This document shows, in pieces, positions 1 to 11,938 of a stretch of 64,000 nucleotides of DNA; position 1 is the first letter of the stretch, and each line of letters begins with the position of its first letter. This DNA comes from Jannaschia helgolandensis (GTDB lineage: Bacteria > Pseudomonadota > Alphaproteobacteria > Rhodobacterales > Rhodobacteraceae): the NCBI RefSeq assembly GCF_900109285.1, contig NZ_FNZQ01000007.1:115084-179083 (forward strand). The letters are read 5' to 3'. A model generated the notes under the pieces. The model saw only the letters and a program-made list of their open reading frames with translations. It ran no database searches and was not told where the DNA came from. The position numbers and the translations under genes were made by a program.

Positions 1-3289
<3,289 letters not shown>

Positions 3290-3326
3290 CCACAAAACCA
3301 GGAACAAATGCAGTTTGTTCACTAAT

Positions 3327-3341
3327 GTTCTAAAAAAGTTC
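3327..3341 (+). promoter_or_regulatory. LexA (SOS) box, GTTC-N7-GTTC
   Basis: The sequence GTTCTAAAAAAGTTC is an exact match to the alphaproteobacterial LexA consensus GTTC-N7-GTTC with an A-rich spacer. It lies about 60 bp upstream of the small ORF that starts at 3404. A third GTTC sits at 3317-3320, and a perfect 7-bp inverted repeat (GAACAAA / TTTGTTC, 3302-3320) lies immediately upstream. The recG stop is at 3289, so the box is intergenic. The LexA role is inferred from the consensus. Confidence 0.72.
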
Positions 3342-3403
3342 TTTACTTATTGTTAGGGAAGTGAGAACAAAGGCAAAACATAACAGCACGGAAGGTGACT
3401 GAA

Positions 3404-3529
3404 ATGGCCCGCAGAATGAAAACTTCCCTGACCCGTCTCAGCGATGAACCGCTGGGCGATATTCTTGGCGGAATCTGGCTGGTAACTGTGATGCTGGGCC
3501 TTCTGAACCTTCCTTCGCTGATCTCCTGA
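3404..3529 (+). CDS. Small single-pass membrane protein behind an SOS box (41 aa)
   Basis: This is a 41-codon ORF with an ATG start preceded by a purine-rich ribosome site (GGAAGGTG, spacing about 7). It ends in TGA and is followed by a strong rho-independent terminator, so it forms a complete monocistronic unit. The N-terminus is basic (MARRMKTSLTRLSDEP). The C-terminal half is a hydrophobic helix (GGIWLVTVMLGLLNLPSLI) that should span the inner membrane. A perfect LexA box lies upstream. By analogy with Caulobacter SidA, a 29-aa SOS-induced inner-membrane division inhibitor, this could be an SOS cell-division regulator. That role is inference; no homology to SidA was demonstrated. Confidence 0.62.
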   Translation: MARRMKTSLTRLSDEPLGDILGGIWLVTVMLGLLNLPSLIS

Positions 3530-3697
3530 TCCTGCCTTTTCCCGTTACTGCCTGCATCCCCTCGGTTTCGAACCCTGATCCGGACCTCCCCCTCGTCCGG
3601 TCGGTCGATCGCCGTCTCTGTCCCCCGGAGACACCCGATCCGGTCCCGTCGTCCCGCCCCGGACATCGGTTCCTCGAACGCAACGGGATGCCACTTC

Positions 3698-3734
3698 ACC
3701 GCCGCCTCCGCCCCACGGAGTGCGGCGGTTTTTT
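3698..3734 (+). terminator. Rho-independent terminator
   Basis: A long GC-rich hairpin has arms ACCGCCGC-CTCCG and CGGAG-(T)-GCGGCGGT with a CCCCA loop and one bulged T, followed by a run of six Ts on the + strand. It ends the transcript of the small SOS-box gene. There is no T-run in the opposite orientation, so it should not serve the chemotaxis gene that converges on it. Confidence 0.85.
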
Positions 3735-3738
3735 CGGC

Positions 3739-5190
3739 TCATACCCTGTGTGGTGCCTCTTGCACGGTGTTGCGATACCCTATGCGCAGCCCGCCCCAGT
3801 GACGGCCCCGCACAGTGATCGGGGCGGAAATGTCCTTCATCATCACCATCCCCTGTGCGCCCATATCTCTGCGATAGACCTGCATCAGGAACGGCGCGCG
3901 GCTGGCTCCGGCCTGCCGCCCGGTCCGGTCGTCGAACAGACGGCGATTGCGGCAATTCGCTGCATTCCACGCCGGATCGTCCGACTGCAGCGCCGAAAAC
4001 TTGCGGTTGTGGGTGGCGATATACCCCTGCCGGTCGCAGGGGCAGGTAAACAGGATGCTCGGGTCGAACCTCAGCGCATCCTCGATGATCGGCGGGACGA
4101 CGGTATCGGTCAGCCGGCTGTGGCGGGCCATGAATTGAGGAGGGTCTGAGCCGGGGATCGGGGCAAGACCGGTATCGAACAAGTCTTCTTCGGTGATCTG
4201 ACCGGTTTCGAGGGCCGTCTCGAAGGCGGCGGCAATCCTGCCGGCGATGGTCTGGGCGTGGGCGATGAAAGGACGATCCGGGCCGTCGGTTTCGACCTCC
4301 GCAACGCGCTGCAACAATGCTTCGCATCTGTCCATCATGTGGCTCGTGCGGTTGCGCGCTTCGTCGACGCCGGTCGCGGTGTGCCGCGTGCCCATGTCGA
4401 TGATGTCGCAAACCTCTCCGACGTCCCTATCGGCAGTGGCAAGAACGCTGACAGAGGCCTCCAATGCTTCGATCCGGGTACGTGCGGCGGACATCTGGTC
4501 AGCGATCATGGCAACGGCATCCTGCGTGCTGGCCGCGATTTCCAGACCGCGCGCGAACTCCGGTGTCAGGCGGCGGCTGTCTTCGCGCATCGTCCGGGTC
4601 CATCCGTCCAGCGAAGTTACCGCGGTCCTGATGCCGCCGGCGGCGTCTGCGGTCTTGTGCGACAGGTCCTTGACCGCTTCGGCGACGACTGCAAAGCCGC
4701 GACCGGCATCGCCTGCCCGCGCCGCTTCGATCGACGCATTTATGGCCAGAATGTTCACCTGCCGGGCGATCCGCGTGATGTCGTCGTTGGATGCGACGAT
4801 CCGGGACAGGACGTGTTCGAGGTCTTCGGTGCGCGGCCCGATGCCCGTGCCCCACGCCGAGAGTTCCTGATAACGGCGTCCGTTTTCCGCGATGGCCTCG
4901 AGACGCTCCGCCGCTGCCGCCTCGGTCTCGAGAGCCGACGTCCCAAGTGATCTAAACCCGTCGTGCAGGGCGGCAATGGCACCACCGAAATCCTGTGTTG
5001 CCCGCCGCAATGTATCGATTTGCACAAGGTTGGCCCGCGCGTTGCCGTCGATTCCGTCCACGAAGGCGGCAAGGTCGGCCACCAGATACCCCAAGGGAGC
5101 TATTTCCTCAGCCAGGCTGGTGTCTGCGACGATTGCAGGGTCCGCCGGATTGGTCGGTACAGTCGCTACAGGCAGGGGCTGGGCCGTCAT
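3739..5190 (-). CDS. Soluble methyl-accepting chemotaxis protein with C-terminal sensor module
   Basis: This 483-aa chemoreceptor-type transducer has no transmembrane segment or signal peptide. A coiled-coil stretch leads to the conserved MCP hairpin that contacts CheA/CheW (NASIEAARAGDAGRGFAVVA, residues 151-170). The order is inverted compared with ordinary receptors: a sensor-like module of about 160 residues follows the signalling domain. It holds a CPCDRQGYIATHNRKFS segment, a paired Asn/Arg patch (NAANCRNRRLFDDR) and MKDISAPI. It resembles the cytosolic transducers with C-terminal Cache-like domains found in Rhodobacterales and Rhizobiales. The ligand is unknown. It should act in the cytoplasm or a cytoplasmic chemosensory cluster; no che genes are nearby. 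Confidence 0.85.
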   Translation of the reverse strand: MTAQPLPVATVPTNPADPAIVADTSLAEEIAPLGYLVADLAAFVDGIDGNARANLVQIDTLRRATQDFGGAIAALHDGFRSLGTSALETEAAAAERLEAIAENGRRYQELSAWGTGIGPRTEDLEHVLSRIVASNDDITRIARQVNILAINASIEAARAGDAGRGFAVVAEAVKDLSHKTADAAGGIRTAVTSLDGWTRTMREDSRRLTPEFARGLEIAASTQDAVAMIADQMSAARTRIEALEASVSVLATADRDVGEVCDIIDMGTRHTATGVDEARNRTSHMMDRCEALLQRVAEVETDGPDRPFIAHAQTIAGRIAAAFETALETGQITEEDLFDTGLAPIPGSDPPQFMARHSRLTDTVVPPIIEDALRFDPSILFTCPCDRQGYIATHNRKFSALQSDDPAWNAANCRNRRLFDDRTGRQAGASRAPFLMQVYRRDMGAQGMVMMKDISAPITVRGRHWGGLRIGYRNTVQEAPHRV

Positions 5191-5232
5191 GCATCCTCCT
5201 CGGTCTCGACAGAGGAGAATAGAACCTGAAGA

Positions 5233-5688
5233 TTACCTTGCGGTTAATCGCCGGTCAGCGAGGCTTTCAAGCGCTTCGACCGTCGCATCCAGTGCCAGCA
5301 GGATCGAGGCATGTCGATTGCGGAATTCACGCGCGGGCAGCATCACTTCCAACCCGTCGAACGGCGCATCCGGCACCGGCCCGCCGTCTTTCAACATCGC
5401 GCGCAACTGGTCGCGGGCAGTGCGAACCTGCTCCAGATCGGAACCGATCACCCTGCGCCCGGATACCGACGCGGAAGCCTGGCCCAGCGCGCAGGCCTTC
5501 ACGTCCTGAGCATAGCGGATGATCCGCCCATCCTCGACATCCAGCGATACAGTCACCGTCGACCCGCAAAGCGGCGACCGCTTGCGCACGCTCACTTGCG
5601 GGTCGATCAAAGGCTCGGTCGCAGGCATGTCGGCGGCCAGGGCAAGGATGCGTCCGGAGTAGAGCTTGACCAGATCAGTTTCGGACAT
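5233..5688 (-). CDS. Iron-sulfur cluster assembly scaffold-like protein (NifU-N/IscU fold)
   Basis: The 151-aa protein matches the NifU N-terminal/IscU scaffold family that builds Fe-S clusters for transfer to apoproteins. Two ligand cysteines are seen in typical context: Cys41 (SPLCGST) and Cys66 (VKACALGQASAS). The position of the third cysteine of canonical IscU is occupied by a non-cysteine segment (REFRNRHASILL), as in the divergent alphaproteobacterial subfamily. It may therefore be a carrier or paralogue rather than the main scaffold. It is transcribed on the minus strand, divergent from hisI about 100 bp away. Confidence 0.82.
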   Translation of the reverse strand: MSETDLVKLYSGRILALAADMPATEPLIDPQVSVRKRSPLCGSTVTVSLDVEDGRIIRYAQDVKACALGQASASVSGRRVIGSDLEQVRTARDQLRAMLKDGGPVPDAPFDGLEVMLPAREFRNRHASILLALDATVEALESLADRRLTAR

Positions 5689-5788
5689 TCACGTGCCTCC
5701 GGCTTCTGGCCGACCTCAGGAGACTTCCCTCGGACGGTCCTGACCCTTAGGTAGCCCCCCGAACCCCGGTTGCAAAGGTGTGGCCCCG

Positions 5789-6148
5789 ATGACTTTTGAC
5801 CCTACTACGCTGAAATACGATGCCAACGGTCTGATCCCGGCCATTGCGCAGGATCATGTCACGAACGAAGTCCTGATGATGGCCTGGATGAATGCAGAAG
5901 CCATCGCGAAAACCCTGGCGACGGGGCAGGTGACCTATTGGTCGCGGTCAAGGCAGGCCTTCTGGATCAAGGGCGAGACGTCGGGGCACGTTCAGGCGCT
6001 GGTCGATCTGCGGGTCGATTGTGACCGGGATTGCTTGCTGCTGATCGTCGAGCAGACCGGGCCTGCCTGTCACACAAATCGGCGGAGCTGCTTCTTTACG
6101 GCCGTCCGCGATAAAGATGAGATCGAGCTGATGCGACCGATCGGCTAG
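5789..6148 (+). CDS. hisI: Phosphoribosyl-AMP cyclohydrolase HisI
   Basis: HisI catalyses the third step of histidine synthesis, opening the adenine ring of phosphoribosyl-AMP. The 119-aa product covers the whole family. Visible motifs are the metal site DCDRDC, the SGHVQ segment and the C-terminal zinc cysteines in GPACHTNRRSCF. ATG at 5789 is preferred over an in-frame GTG at 5780, because the family begins at MTFDP and an AAAGGTG ribosome site lies just upstream. The gene stands alone here, apart from other his genes. Confidence 0.93.
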   Translation: MTFDPTTLKYDANGLIPAIAQDHVTNEVLMMAWMNAEAIAKTLATGQVTYWSRSRQAFWIKGETSGHVQALVDLRVDCDRDCLLLIVEQTGPACHTNRRSCFFTAVRDKDEIELMRPIG

Positions 6149-6298
6149 GGTAATCGTGCGAAACAGCTACCTTATCGGGATCAGGTTCCAGCCCGGCGCA
6201 AATGTGCCGTAGATATCCATGGTAACAAAGCTGCGGGGCCGGATTCGTGCGCGGTATATCGACGCCGAAATAGGCAGGAGTCGAACACGCCTCTTGAA

Positions 6299-6314
6299 CC
6301 GTTAGCGCTAACGG
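6299..6314. promoter_or_regulatory. LacI-family-type operator palindrome upstream of edd
   Basis: CCGTTAGCGCTAACGG is a perfect 16-bp palindrome with the central CG typical of LacI/GalR-family operators. It sits about 30 bp before the edd start codon, where a bound repressor would block transcription of edd-eda. The matching regulator gene is not in the window. Confidence 0.6.
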
Positions 6315-6342
6315 TGCATTTGTTCCTTAAAGGAGGCCCATC

Positions 6343-8148
6343 ATGCCGCTGGACAGCCGAATCGATGAAATCACCGACCGTATCCGCGAACGCTCCCGTC
6401 CGACGCGAGACCTCTATCTCGAACGTATGCGGGAACAGGCGCAGAAAGGTCCGCGCCGCGCCCATCTGGACTGTGGCAATCAGGCCCACGCCTATGCCGC
6501 GATGGGCGAAGACAAGGGCGATCTTGTCGCTGACCGGGCACCGAACATAGGCATCGTGACAGCCTACAACGACATGCTGTCGGCGCATCAGCCTTTCAAG
6601 GATTATCCCGACCGCATCAAGGCCGCCGCCCGGTCCGTCGGTGCCACGGCACAGGTCGCGGGCGGTGTTCCCGCGATGTGCGATGGCGTCACGCAGGGCC
6701 AGAACGGCATGGAGTTGTCGCTGTTTTCGCGCGACGTGATCGCCTTGGCCACGGGCGTTGCGCTGTCGCACAACACCTTCGATTCCGCGCTGTATCTGGG
6801 CATCTGTGACAAGATCGTGCCGGGCCTGGTGATCGCCGCTGCGACCTTTGGCTATCTGCCGGGGATATTCGTGCCCGCGGGTCCAATGACGTCCGGTCTG
6901 GGCAACGAAGAGAAATCGCAGGTTCGCCGCGATTTCGCCGAGGGCAAGATCGACCGGGCTGAGCTGATGAAGGCCGAAATGGCCAGCTACCACGGGCCGG
7001 GCACCTGCACATTCTACGGCACCGCGAATTCCAACCAGATGTTGATGGAGTTCATGGGCCTGCACCTGCCCGGCGCGTCTTTCATCAATCCGGGCACGCC
7101 GCTGCGCGATGCCCTGACCGATGCCGCGACAGTGCAGGCGACGAAAATCACGGCGCTTGGCAACGCCTATACGCCGGTCTGCGACGTGCTGGACGAACGC
7201 GCCTATGTGAACGGTCTGGTGGGCCTGATGGCGACGGGCGGGTCGACCAATCTGGTGCTGCATCTGATCGCCATGGCGCGCGCCTCGGGCGTTCAGTTGA
7301 CCTGTGCTGATTTCGATGCCGTGTCGGACGTCACGCCGCTCATGGCGCGGGTCTATCCGAACGGTCTGGCCGACGTGAACCATTTCCATGCCGCCGGAGG
7401 CCTGCCGTTCATGATCGGTCGGTTGTTGGAGGCTGGCTTGCTGCATGAGGATGTGCAGACGGTCGCCGGGCAGGGCCTGTCGGCTTATGCGACCGAACCA
7501 AAGCTGACAGGCGACCGCATCGAATGGACGCCCGGCCCGAAGGACAGCCTGAACGACAGGATACTGAAAACTCCGGATGCGCCCTTCGACCATCATGGCG
7601 GTCTGAAACAGGTGCATGGCAATCTGGGACTGGGAGTCATTAAAATCAGTGCGGTAGCGCCCGAACTTCATGTGATCGAAGCGCCCGCCCGCATCTTCCA
7701 CTCGCAGGACGACGTAAAGGTCGCTTTCCGCGCCGGAGAGCTTGACCGCGACGGCGTCATCGTGGTCCGCTATCAGGGGCCGCGCGCCAACGGGATGCCC
7801 GAACTGCACGGCCTGACACCTGTTTTGACGGTTCTTTTGCAGCGCGGATACAGGGTCGCGCTGGTGACCGACGGGCGCATGTCAGGGGCATCGGGCAAGG
7901 TCCCCGCCGCGATCCATGTCGCGCCCGAGGCACTGGACGGCGGTTTGATCGGCAAGTTGCAGGATGGCGACCTGATCCGCGTCGATGCGGTCAAGGGCAC
8001 GCTCGACGTGCTGACCGAAGGCGTGGCCGGTCGCGATGTTCCGCGGCCCGACCTGAGCCATAATGAGTATGGGCTGGGACGCGAATTGTTCAGCCTCTTC
8101 CGGGCCAGTGCAGGGCCATCCGACCGGGGGGCGGGTGTGGTCATCTGA
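6343..8148 (+). CDS. edd: Phosphogluconate dehydratase (Entner-Doudoroff)
   Basis: Edd converts 6-phosphogluconate to 2-keto-3-deoxy-6-phosphogluconate using a [4Fe-4S] cluster. The 601-aa length and the IlvD/Edd signatures fit the Edd branch: [10 protein letters not shown], the cluster-associated [25 protein letters not shown] and the N-terminal [11 protein letters not shown]. The start is set by a strong AAAGGAGG ribosome site eight bases upstream of ATG. eda follows 65 bp later, making a two-gene Entner-Doudoroff operon, probably controlled by the palindrome just upstream. Confidence 0.96.
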   Translation: MPLDSRIDEITDRIRERSRPTRDLYLERMREQAQKGPRRAHLDCGNQAHAYAAMGEDKGDLVADRAPNIGIVTAYNDMLSAHQPFKDYPDRIKAAARSVGATAQVAGGVPAMCDGVTQGQNGMELSLFSRDVIALATGVALSHNTFDSALYLGICDKIVPGLVIAAATFGYLPGIFVPAGPMTSGLGNEEKSQVRRDFAEGKIDRAELMKAEMASYHGPGTCTFYGTANSNQMLMEFMGLHLPGASFINPGTPLRDALTDAATVQATKITALGNAYTPVCDVLDERAYVNGLVGLMATGGSTNLVLHLIAMARASGVQLTCADFDAVSDVTPLMARVYPNGLADVNHFHAAGGLPFMIGRLLEAGLLHEDVQTVAGQGLSAYATEPKLTGDRIEWTPGPKDSLNDRILKTPDAPFDHHGGLKQVHGNLGLGVIKISAVAPELHVIEAPARIFHSQDDVKVAFRAGELDRDGVIVVRYQGPRANGMPELHGLTPVLTVLLQRGYRVALVTDGRMSGASGKVPAAIHVAPEALDGGLIGKLQDGDLIRVDAVKGTLDVLTEGVAGRDVPRPDLSHNEYGLGRELFSLFRASAGPSDRGAGVVI

Positions 8149-8213
8149 CTGCGCCTGCGCCACACCTGATCCAATCCAGCCGCCCACCAAAGGCACCGCA
8201 AAGAGGCACCGCC

Positions 8214-8852
8214 ATGACCATGACCCCCGCCGAACAATCCAGGGCCGCCCGCGACATCGCCACCCGCGCACCCGTCATCCCCGTGCTTGTGCTGGACGAC
8301 GTGGCGCATGCCGCGCCGCTGGCCCGCGCGCTGGTCGCCGGTGGGTTGCCCGCATTGGAGGTCACGCTGCGGACGCCGGTCGCGCTCGAGTGCATTCGTG
8401 AAATGGCCAAGGTGCCGGGCGGGATCGTCGGGGCAGGCACGCTGTTGACCCCCGCCGACGTGAAAGCGGCAAAAGGGGCGGGCGCGATGTTCGGGGTCTC
8501 GCCCGGCGCGACCGATACGCTGATCCAGGCCTGCATCGACGAAGACCTGCCCCTGCTGCCCGGCGCGGCCACGGCGACCGAGGCGATGATCCTGCTGGAA
8601 AAGGGCTATGACATGCTCAAGTTCTTCCCCGCAGAGGCCTCCGGCGGCGCGCCCGCGCTCAAGGGTATCGGCGCGCCGATTCCGCAGATTTCGTTCTGCC
8701 CGACGGGCGGTGTCAGCCCACAGAACAAAGCCTCCTACCTGAGCCTGCCGAACGTGGTCTGCGTCGGCGGAAGCTGGGTCGCTCCCAAGGACATGATGGA
8801 CGCGGGCGACTGGGACGGGATCGAAAAACTCGCGCGCGACGCCCAGACCTGA
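8214..8852 (+). CDS. eda: KDPG aldolase (2-dehydro-3-deoxyphosphogluconate aldolase)
   Basis: Eda cleaves KDPG to pyruvate and glyceraldehyde-3-phosphate, completing the Entner-Doudoroff route begun by the upstream edd. The 212-aa protein shows the class I aldolase Schiff-base lysine in MLKFFPAE (Lys136), the catalytic glutamate region LEVTLRT (Glu49) and the phosphate-binding PTGGVS segment. The gene converges with the MttB-family gene, with only 3 bp between the stops. Confidence 0.96.
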   Translation: MTMTPAEQSRAARDIATRAPVIPVLVLDDVAHAAPLARALVAGGLPALEVTLRTPVALECIREMAKVPGGIVGAGTLLTPADVKAAKGAGAMFGVSPGATDTLIQACIDEDLPLLPGAATATEAMILLEKGYDMLKFFPAEASGGAPALKGIGAPIPQISFCPTGGVSPQNKASYLSLPNVVCVGGSWVAPKDMMDAGDWDGIEKLARDAQT

Positions 8853-8855
8853 CCG

Positions 8856-10382
8856 TTACACCAGCAGATCGAACCGGGCGCGCAGGCTTCGTTCCAGTTC
8901 GGGCGCAAAGGCGGCGATGTTTGGCCCGGCCATAATCTCCGCCCGCCGCACGCGCGCCTTTGCGATCAGGTCGGGCCGACCGGCCTCCTGCCATTCCTTC
9001 GGGCTGATCCGGCATCCCAGCGTCGGATAGACATATTCGCTCTGCATCACCGACAGGGTCGATTCGGTGCCCAGATAATGCCCCGGCCCCTCCAGGCAGA
9101 CGGCGCGCATCGCCTCCAGCGCCAGCGTCTCGTCGGTGACTTCGACCCCCCGCACGCAGCGCAGCGCCGCCCCGATCATGTCATCGCCCAGGATCAGGCT
9201 CTCGGGGCAGAATCCCATCAGCGATCCGTGCATCCCGGCGGCCTCATATACCATGTTCAGCCCGGCCAGACCGGCCATCACATCGCTCATGCCCTGTTCC
9301 CAGCCGGCCTGCATGTCGGGAAGCTTGGCGTCCGCCATCCCCGCCGCCGCGCCGCCCGGCAGGCCATAGAACCGCCCCATCTGCGCACAGGCCGCCGTCA
9401 GCACAGCCTGTTCGCCCGATCCGCCCGACATCGCGCCGGTCCGCAGGTCCGACACGAACGGCCAGGTGCCGAAGATCGCGGGATGCCCCGGCGCGATGCT
9501 GTTCACATAGACAACGCCCGCCAGACATTCGGCCACGGCCTGCATCACCGCGCCCGCCAGCGTCGCGGGGGCCGTGGCCCCGGCCTGACCCGCGGACAGC
9601 AGAAGGACAGGCAGGCCGCCGCGGATGCAGGCCTCCATCACCTCGCAGCTTTCGGTGGCGAAGCGCATCGGCGGCACCACGAAACAGTTGGAGTTCAGCA
9701 CGAAGGGTCGCGCGCGGAACGCATCTTCGCCCCCCGCGACCGCGTAAAGGTAGTCCAGACACTTCGGAACCGTCGCGGCGGTGCAAAAACTCGTACCGAC
9801 ATGTTTGCGCGTCCCCGTCAGACAGGCGTGCAGCGTGTTGAGGTCCAATGTCTGGTCATCCGTCATGTCGCGCGCCACCATGGGCCGCTGCAGGAAGTGG
9901 ATGTTGTCGAGTGCATCGGCCAGCCGCGCCGCCTCGTGCAGATCGGCCAGCGTGCTGTCGCGGTAATCGCCGGTGACGGCATCGACCACGCTGACCGCCG
10001 CGCCCGCCGTGCCGAAATGGACGCGGGCCCCCGACAGGTCCAGGTCGAAGGCCGGGTCGCGGGCATGCAGGGTGATGTCGCGGGCGGCGCACGCCAGCAT
10101 GTCCTCGACCAGCGCGCGCGGGAACCGCAGGCGACCGTCATCCGACTGCACGGCCCCGGCGGCGGTCATGCTGGCCACGCCCGATGGCGGCGCACCGGAC
10201 AGGCCGATCTCTTCCAGTGCGGTCAGCGCGGTCTCGTGAATGCGCGTGACATCGGCCTCGGTCAGCGGCTTGTACCGACCGCCGGTCAGGCCGGGGCGGA
10301 CGGGGCGGGAGGCGTCAGGCAGCGGCGCGGCGCGGGCGGCGTGACGGGCGGCGCGACCGCCGGTGCGGATGGGACGGGTCAT
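8856..10382 (-). CDS. MttB-family (trimethylamine/quaternary amine) methyltransferase
   Basis: This 508-aa protein belongs to the trimethylamine methyltransferase MttB superfamily, which moves methyl groups from methylated amines to a corrinoid protein. Conserved segments include RDITLHARDPAFDLDL, FGTAGAAVSVVD and ECLAGVVYVNSIAPGHP near the barrel core. No in-frame UAG is present, so it is a non-pyrrolysine member. Substrates of such members are usually betaines or other quaternary amines, and here the substrate is unknown. The ATG at 10382 is chosen over an upstream in-frame start because GGAG lies just before it and the family begins near there. No corrinoid-protein gene is adjacent. Confidence 0.86.
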   Translation of the reverse strand: MTRPIRTGGRAARHAARAAPLPDASRPVRPGLTGGRYKPLTEADVTRIHETALTALEEIGLSGAPPSGVASMTAAGAVQSDDGRLRFPRALVEDMLACAARDITLHARDPAFDLDLSGARVHFGTAGAAVSVVDAVTGDYRDSTLADLHEAARLADALDNIHFLQRPMVARDMTDDQTLDLNTLHACLTGTRKHVGTSFCTAATVPKCLDYLYAVAGGEDAFRARPFVLNSNCFVVPPMRFATESCEVMEACIRGGLPVLLLSAGQAGATAPATLAGAVMQAVAECLAGVVYVNSIAPGHPAIFGTWPFVSDLRTGAMSGGSGEQAVLTAACAQMGRFYGLPGGAAAGMADAKLPDMQAGWEQGMSDVMAGLAGLNMVYEAAGMHGSLMGFCPESLILGDDMIGAALRCVRGVEVTDETLALEAMRAVCLEGPGHYLGTESTLSVMQSEYVYPTLGCRISPKEWQEAGRPDLIAKARVRRAEIMAGPNIAAFAPELERSLRARFDLLV

Positions 10383-10555
10383 CGGATCTCCGGGTAAGGA
10401 ACAGACAGGGACGGGATCAGTGCCCGACAGGTCGTCCCCGCGCCGCACGCCCCCGCCGCGCGCCGATCACACGCAACACCAGAAGATATACCGTTGTATG
10501 GCTCATCGCCCGATGGTGGCGCGCCTTCGATGGCGTCGCGCGTCCGTTTGCGACA

Positions 10556-11938
10556 TTATCGCAGGTCGCGGATGACCTCCCAGACGGCCATCACGTCGTC
10601 ACGGGTGCAGTCCCATGTGCCGCATGTGAAGCGAATGACGAACCGGCCCGCATGTGTCGTCTGCGTCAGATAGATGCGTCCGTCCGCATTGATGCGCGTC
10701 AGCAGGGCTTCGGTCGCGGCACAGCCCCCGGTCAGCGCGAAACTGAAAAGCGACAGGCGCGGCTCGGATGTGATCTCGAGGCCCGGCTCGCCCCGCAGAA
10801 CCTCGCACAGCTCCCGCGTCCAGGCGACGTGGTTGCGGATGCGGACGCGAATGCCGTCCAGCCCATGCGCGCGCAGAACGAACCACAGCTTCAGCGCCCG
10901 CATGCGACGGCCCAGCGGCACGGTCCATTCGTTGAAATTGGTGACCTCGTCGCCTTCCAGCGTCTGAAGGTAATCGGGTCTCAGCCCCAGCGTGCGGATC
11001 TGGTCGACCGGGTCGCGGATCAGTTGCACGGCGCAGTCGAACTGTGCGCCCATCCACTTGTGCGGATTGAAAACAAGGCTGTCGCAGTCTTCCGCACCTT
11101 CCAGAAGCGTCCGGAACTCGGGGCAGATCATCGCGCTGCCCGCCCATGCGGCATCGACGTGGGTCATCAGATCGTGCGCCCGTGCGACCGGCAGGCAGGC
11201 CGTGATCTCGTCGAAGGCCCCGACCGCCGTGCCGCCCGCGCAGAACACGATACCGGCGGGCATCAGCCCGGCGGCGACATCCGCCCCGATCGCGCGCGTC
11301 AGCGCGTCCGGGTCCATCGACAGGTCATCGCGGACGGGAACCTTGACCAGATTGTCCTGCCCTATGCCCGCCAGCCGCACGGCCTTGTCGACCGATGAAT
11401 GGGTCTGCGCGCTGGCGTAGATGCGCAGCCGCGGCTGGTCCGACAACCCCTCGGTCAGGCCCGCAAAGCCGAGCGCCCGTTCCCGCATCGTCAGCACCGC
11501 TGACAGTGTCGCGGTCGTCGCCGAATCGTGGATCGTGCCGGTCCAGTCCTCGGGCATGTCCAGCGCACGGATCAGCCAGCGGATCATGCCCTGCTCCAGT
11601 TCGGTCGCCGCCGGAGAAGTCTGCCAGAGCATCGCCTGCGCCCCGATGCCGGACATAAGCTGTTCGGCCAGCATCGACGCGGGTGCCGCATTGGCCGGGA
11701 AATAGGCGAAGAAGCGGGGGTGCTGCCAATGGGTCAGGGCACCTGGGATCAGCGCCTCGAAATCGGCGAAGATATCCTCGGGCGGCTCGGCCATGTCGGG
11801 GGCCGTCGCAGGCAGTCGGGCCAGCAGATCGCCGGGCGAGACCTGCGCGCGGACGGGCCGGTCCCGCAGGGTAGCATGATAATCGGTGATCCAATCGGCG
11901 GCGCGCTTCGACCAGTGGTTCAGATCGTCGTGATTCAC
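10556..11938 (-). CDS. PLP-dependent group II decarboxylase (aromatic-L-amino-acid decarboxylase family)
   Basis: The 460-aa enzyme is a fold-type I PLP decarboxylase of the DDC/AADC group. The PLP lysine is in SLVFNPHKWMGAQFD, the aspartate that pairs with the ring nitrogen is in THVDAAWAG, and the N-terminal HPRFFAYFPAN segment is characteristic. The likely reaction is decarboxylation of an aromatic amino acid to its amine; the exact substrate cannot be read from sequence. It starts with GTG, and that GTGA overlaps the stop of the upstream PEP-mutase-like gene, so the two form a coupled pair. Confidence 0.88.
   Translation of the reverse strand: MNHDDLNHWSKRAADWITDYHATLRDRPVRAQVSPGDLLARLPATAPDMAEPPEDIFADFEALIPGALTHWQHPRFFAYFPANAAPASMLAEQLMSGIGAQAMLWQTSPAATELEQGMIRWLIRALDMPEDWTGTIHDSATTATLSAVLTMRERALGFAGLTEGLSDQPRLRIYASAQTHSSVDKAVRLAGIGQDNLVKVPVRDDLSMDPDALTRAIGADVAAGLMPAGIVFCAGGTAVGAFDEITACLPVARAHDLMTHVDAAWAGSAMICPEFRTLLEGAEDCDSLVFNPHKWMGAQFDCAVQLIRDPVDQIRTLGLRPDYLQTLEGDEVTNFNEWTVPLGRRMRALKLWFVLRAHGLDGIRVRIRNHVAWTRELCEVLRGEPGLEITSEPRLSLFSFALTGGCAATEALLTRINADGRIYLTQTTHAGRFVIRFTCGTWDCTRDDVMAVWEVIRDLR

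Noticed and set aside
6181..7809. 542-codon minus-strand open frame over edd
   Set aside because: Antisense to edd; His/Arg/Gln-rich shadow translation with no domain.
9078..10397. 439-codon plus-strand open frame over the MttB-family gene
   Set aside because: Antisense shadow of a conserved gene on the minus strand.
10486..10501. ATAC-CGTT-GTAT short dyad upstream of the MttB-family gene
   Set aside because: Arms of only 4 bp; too short to call a GntR-type operator without comparative data.
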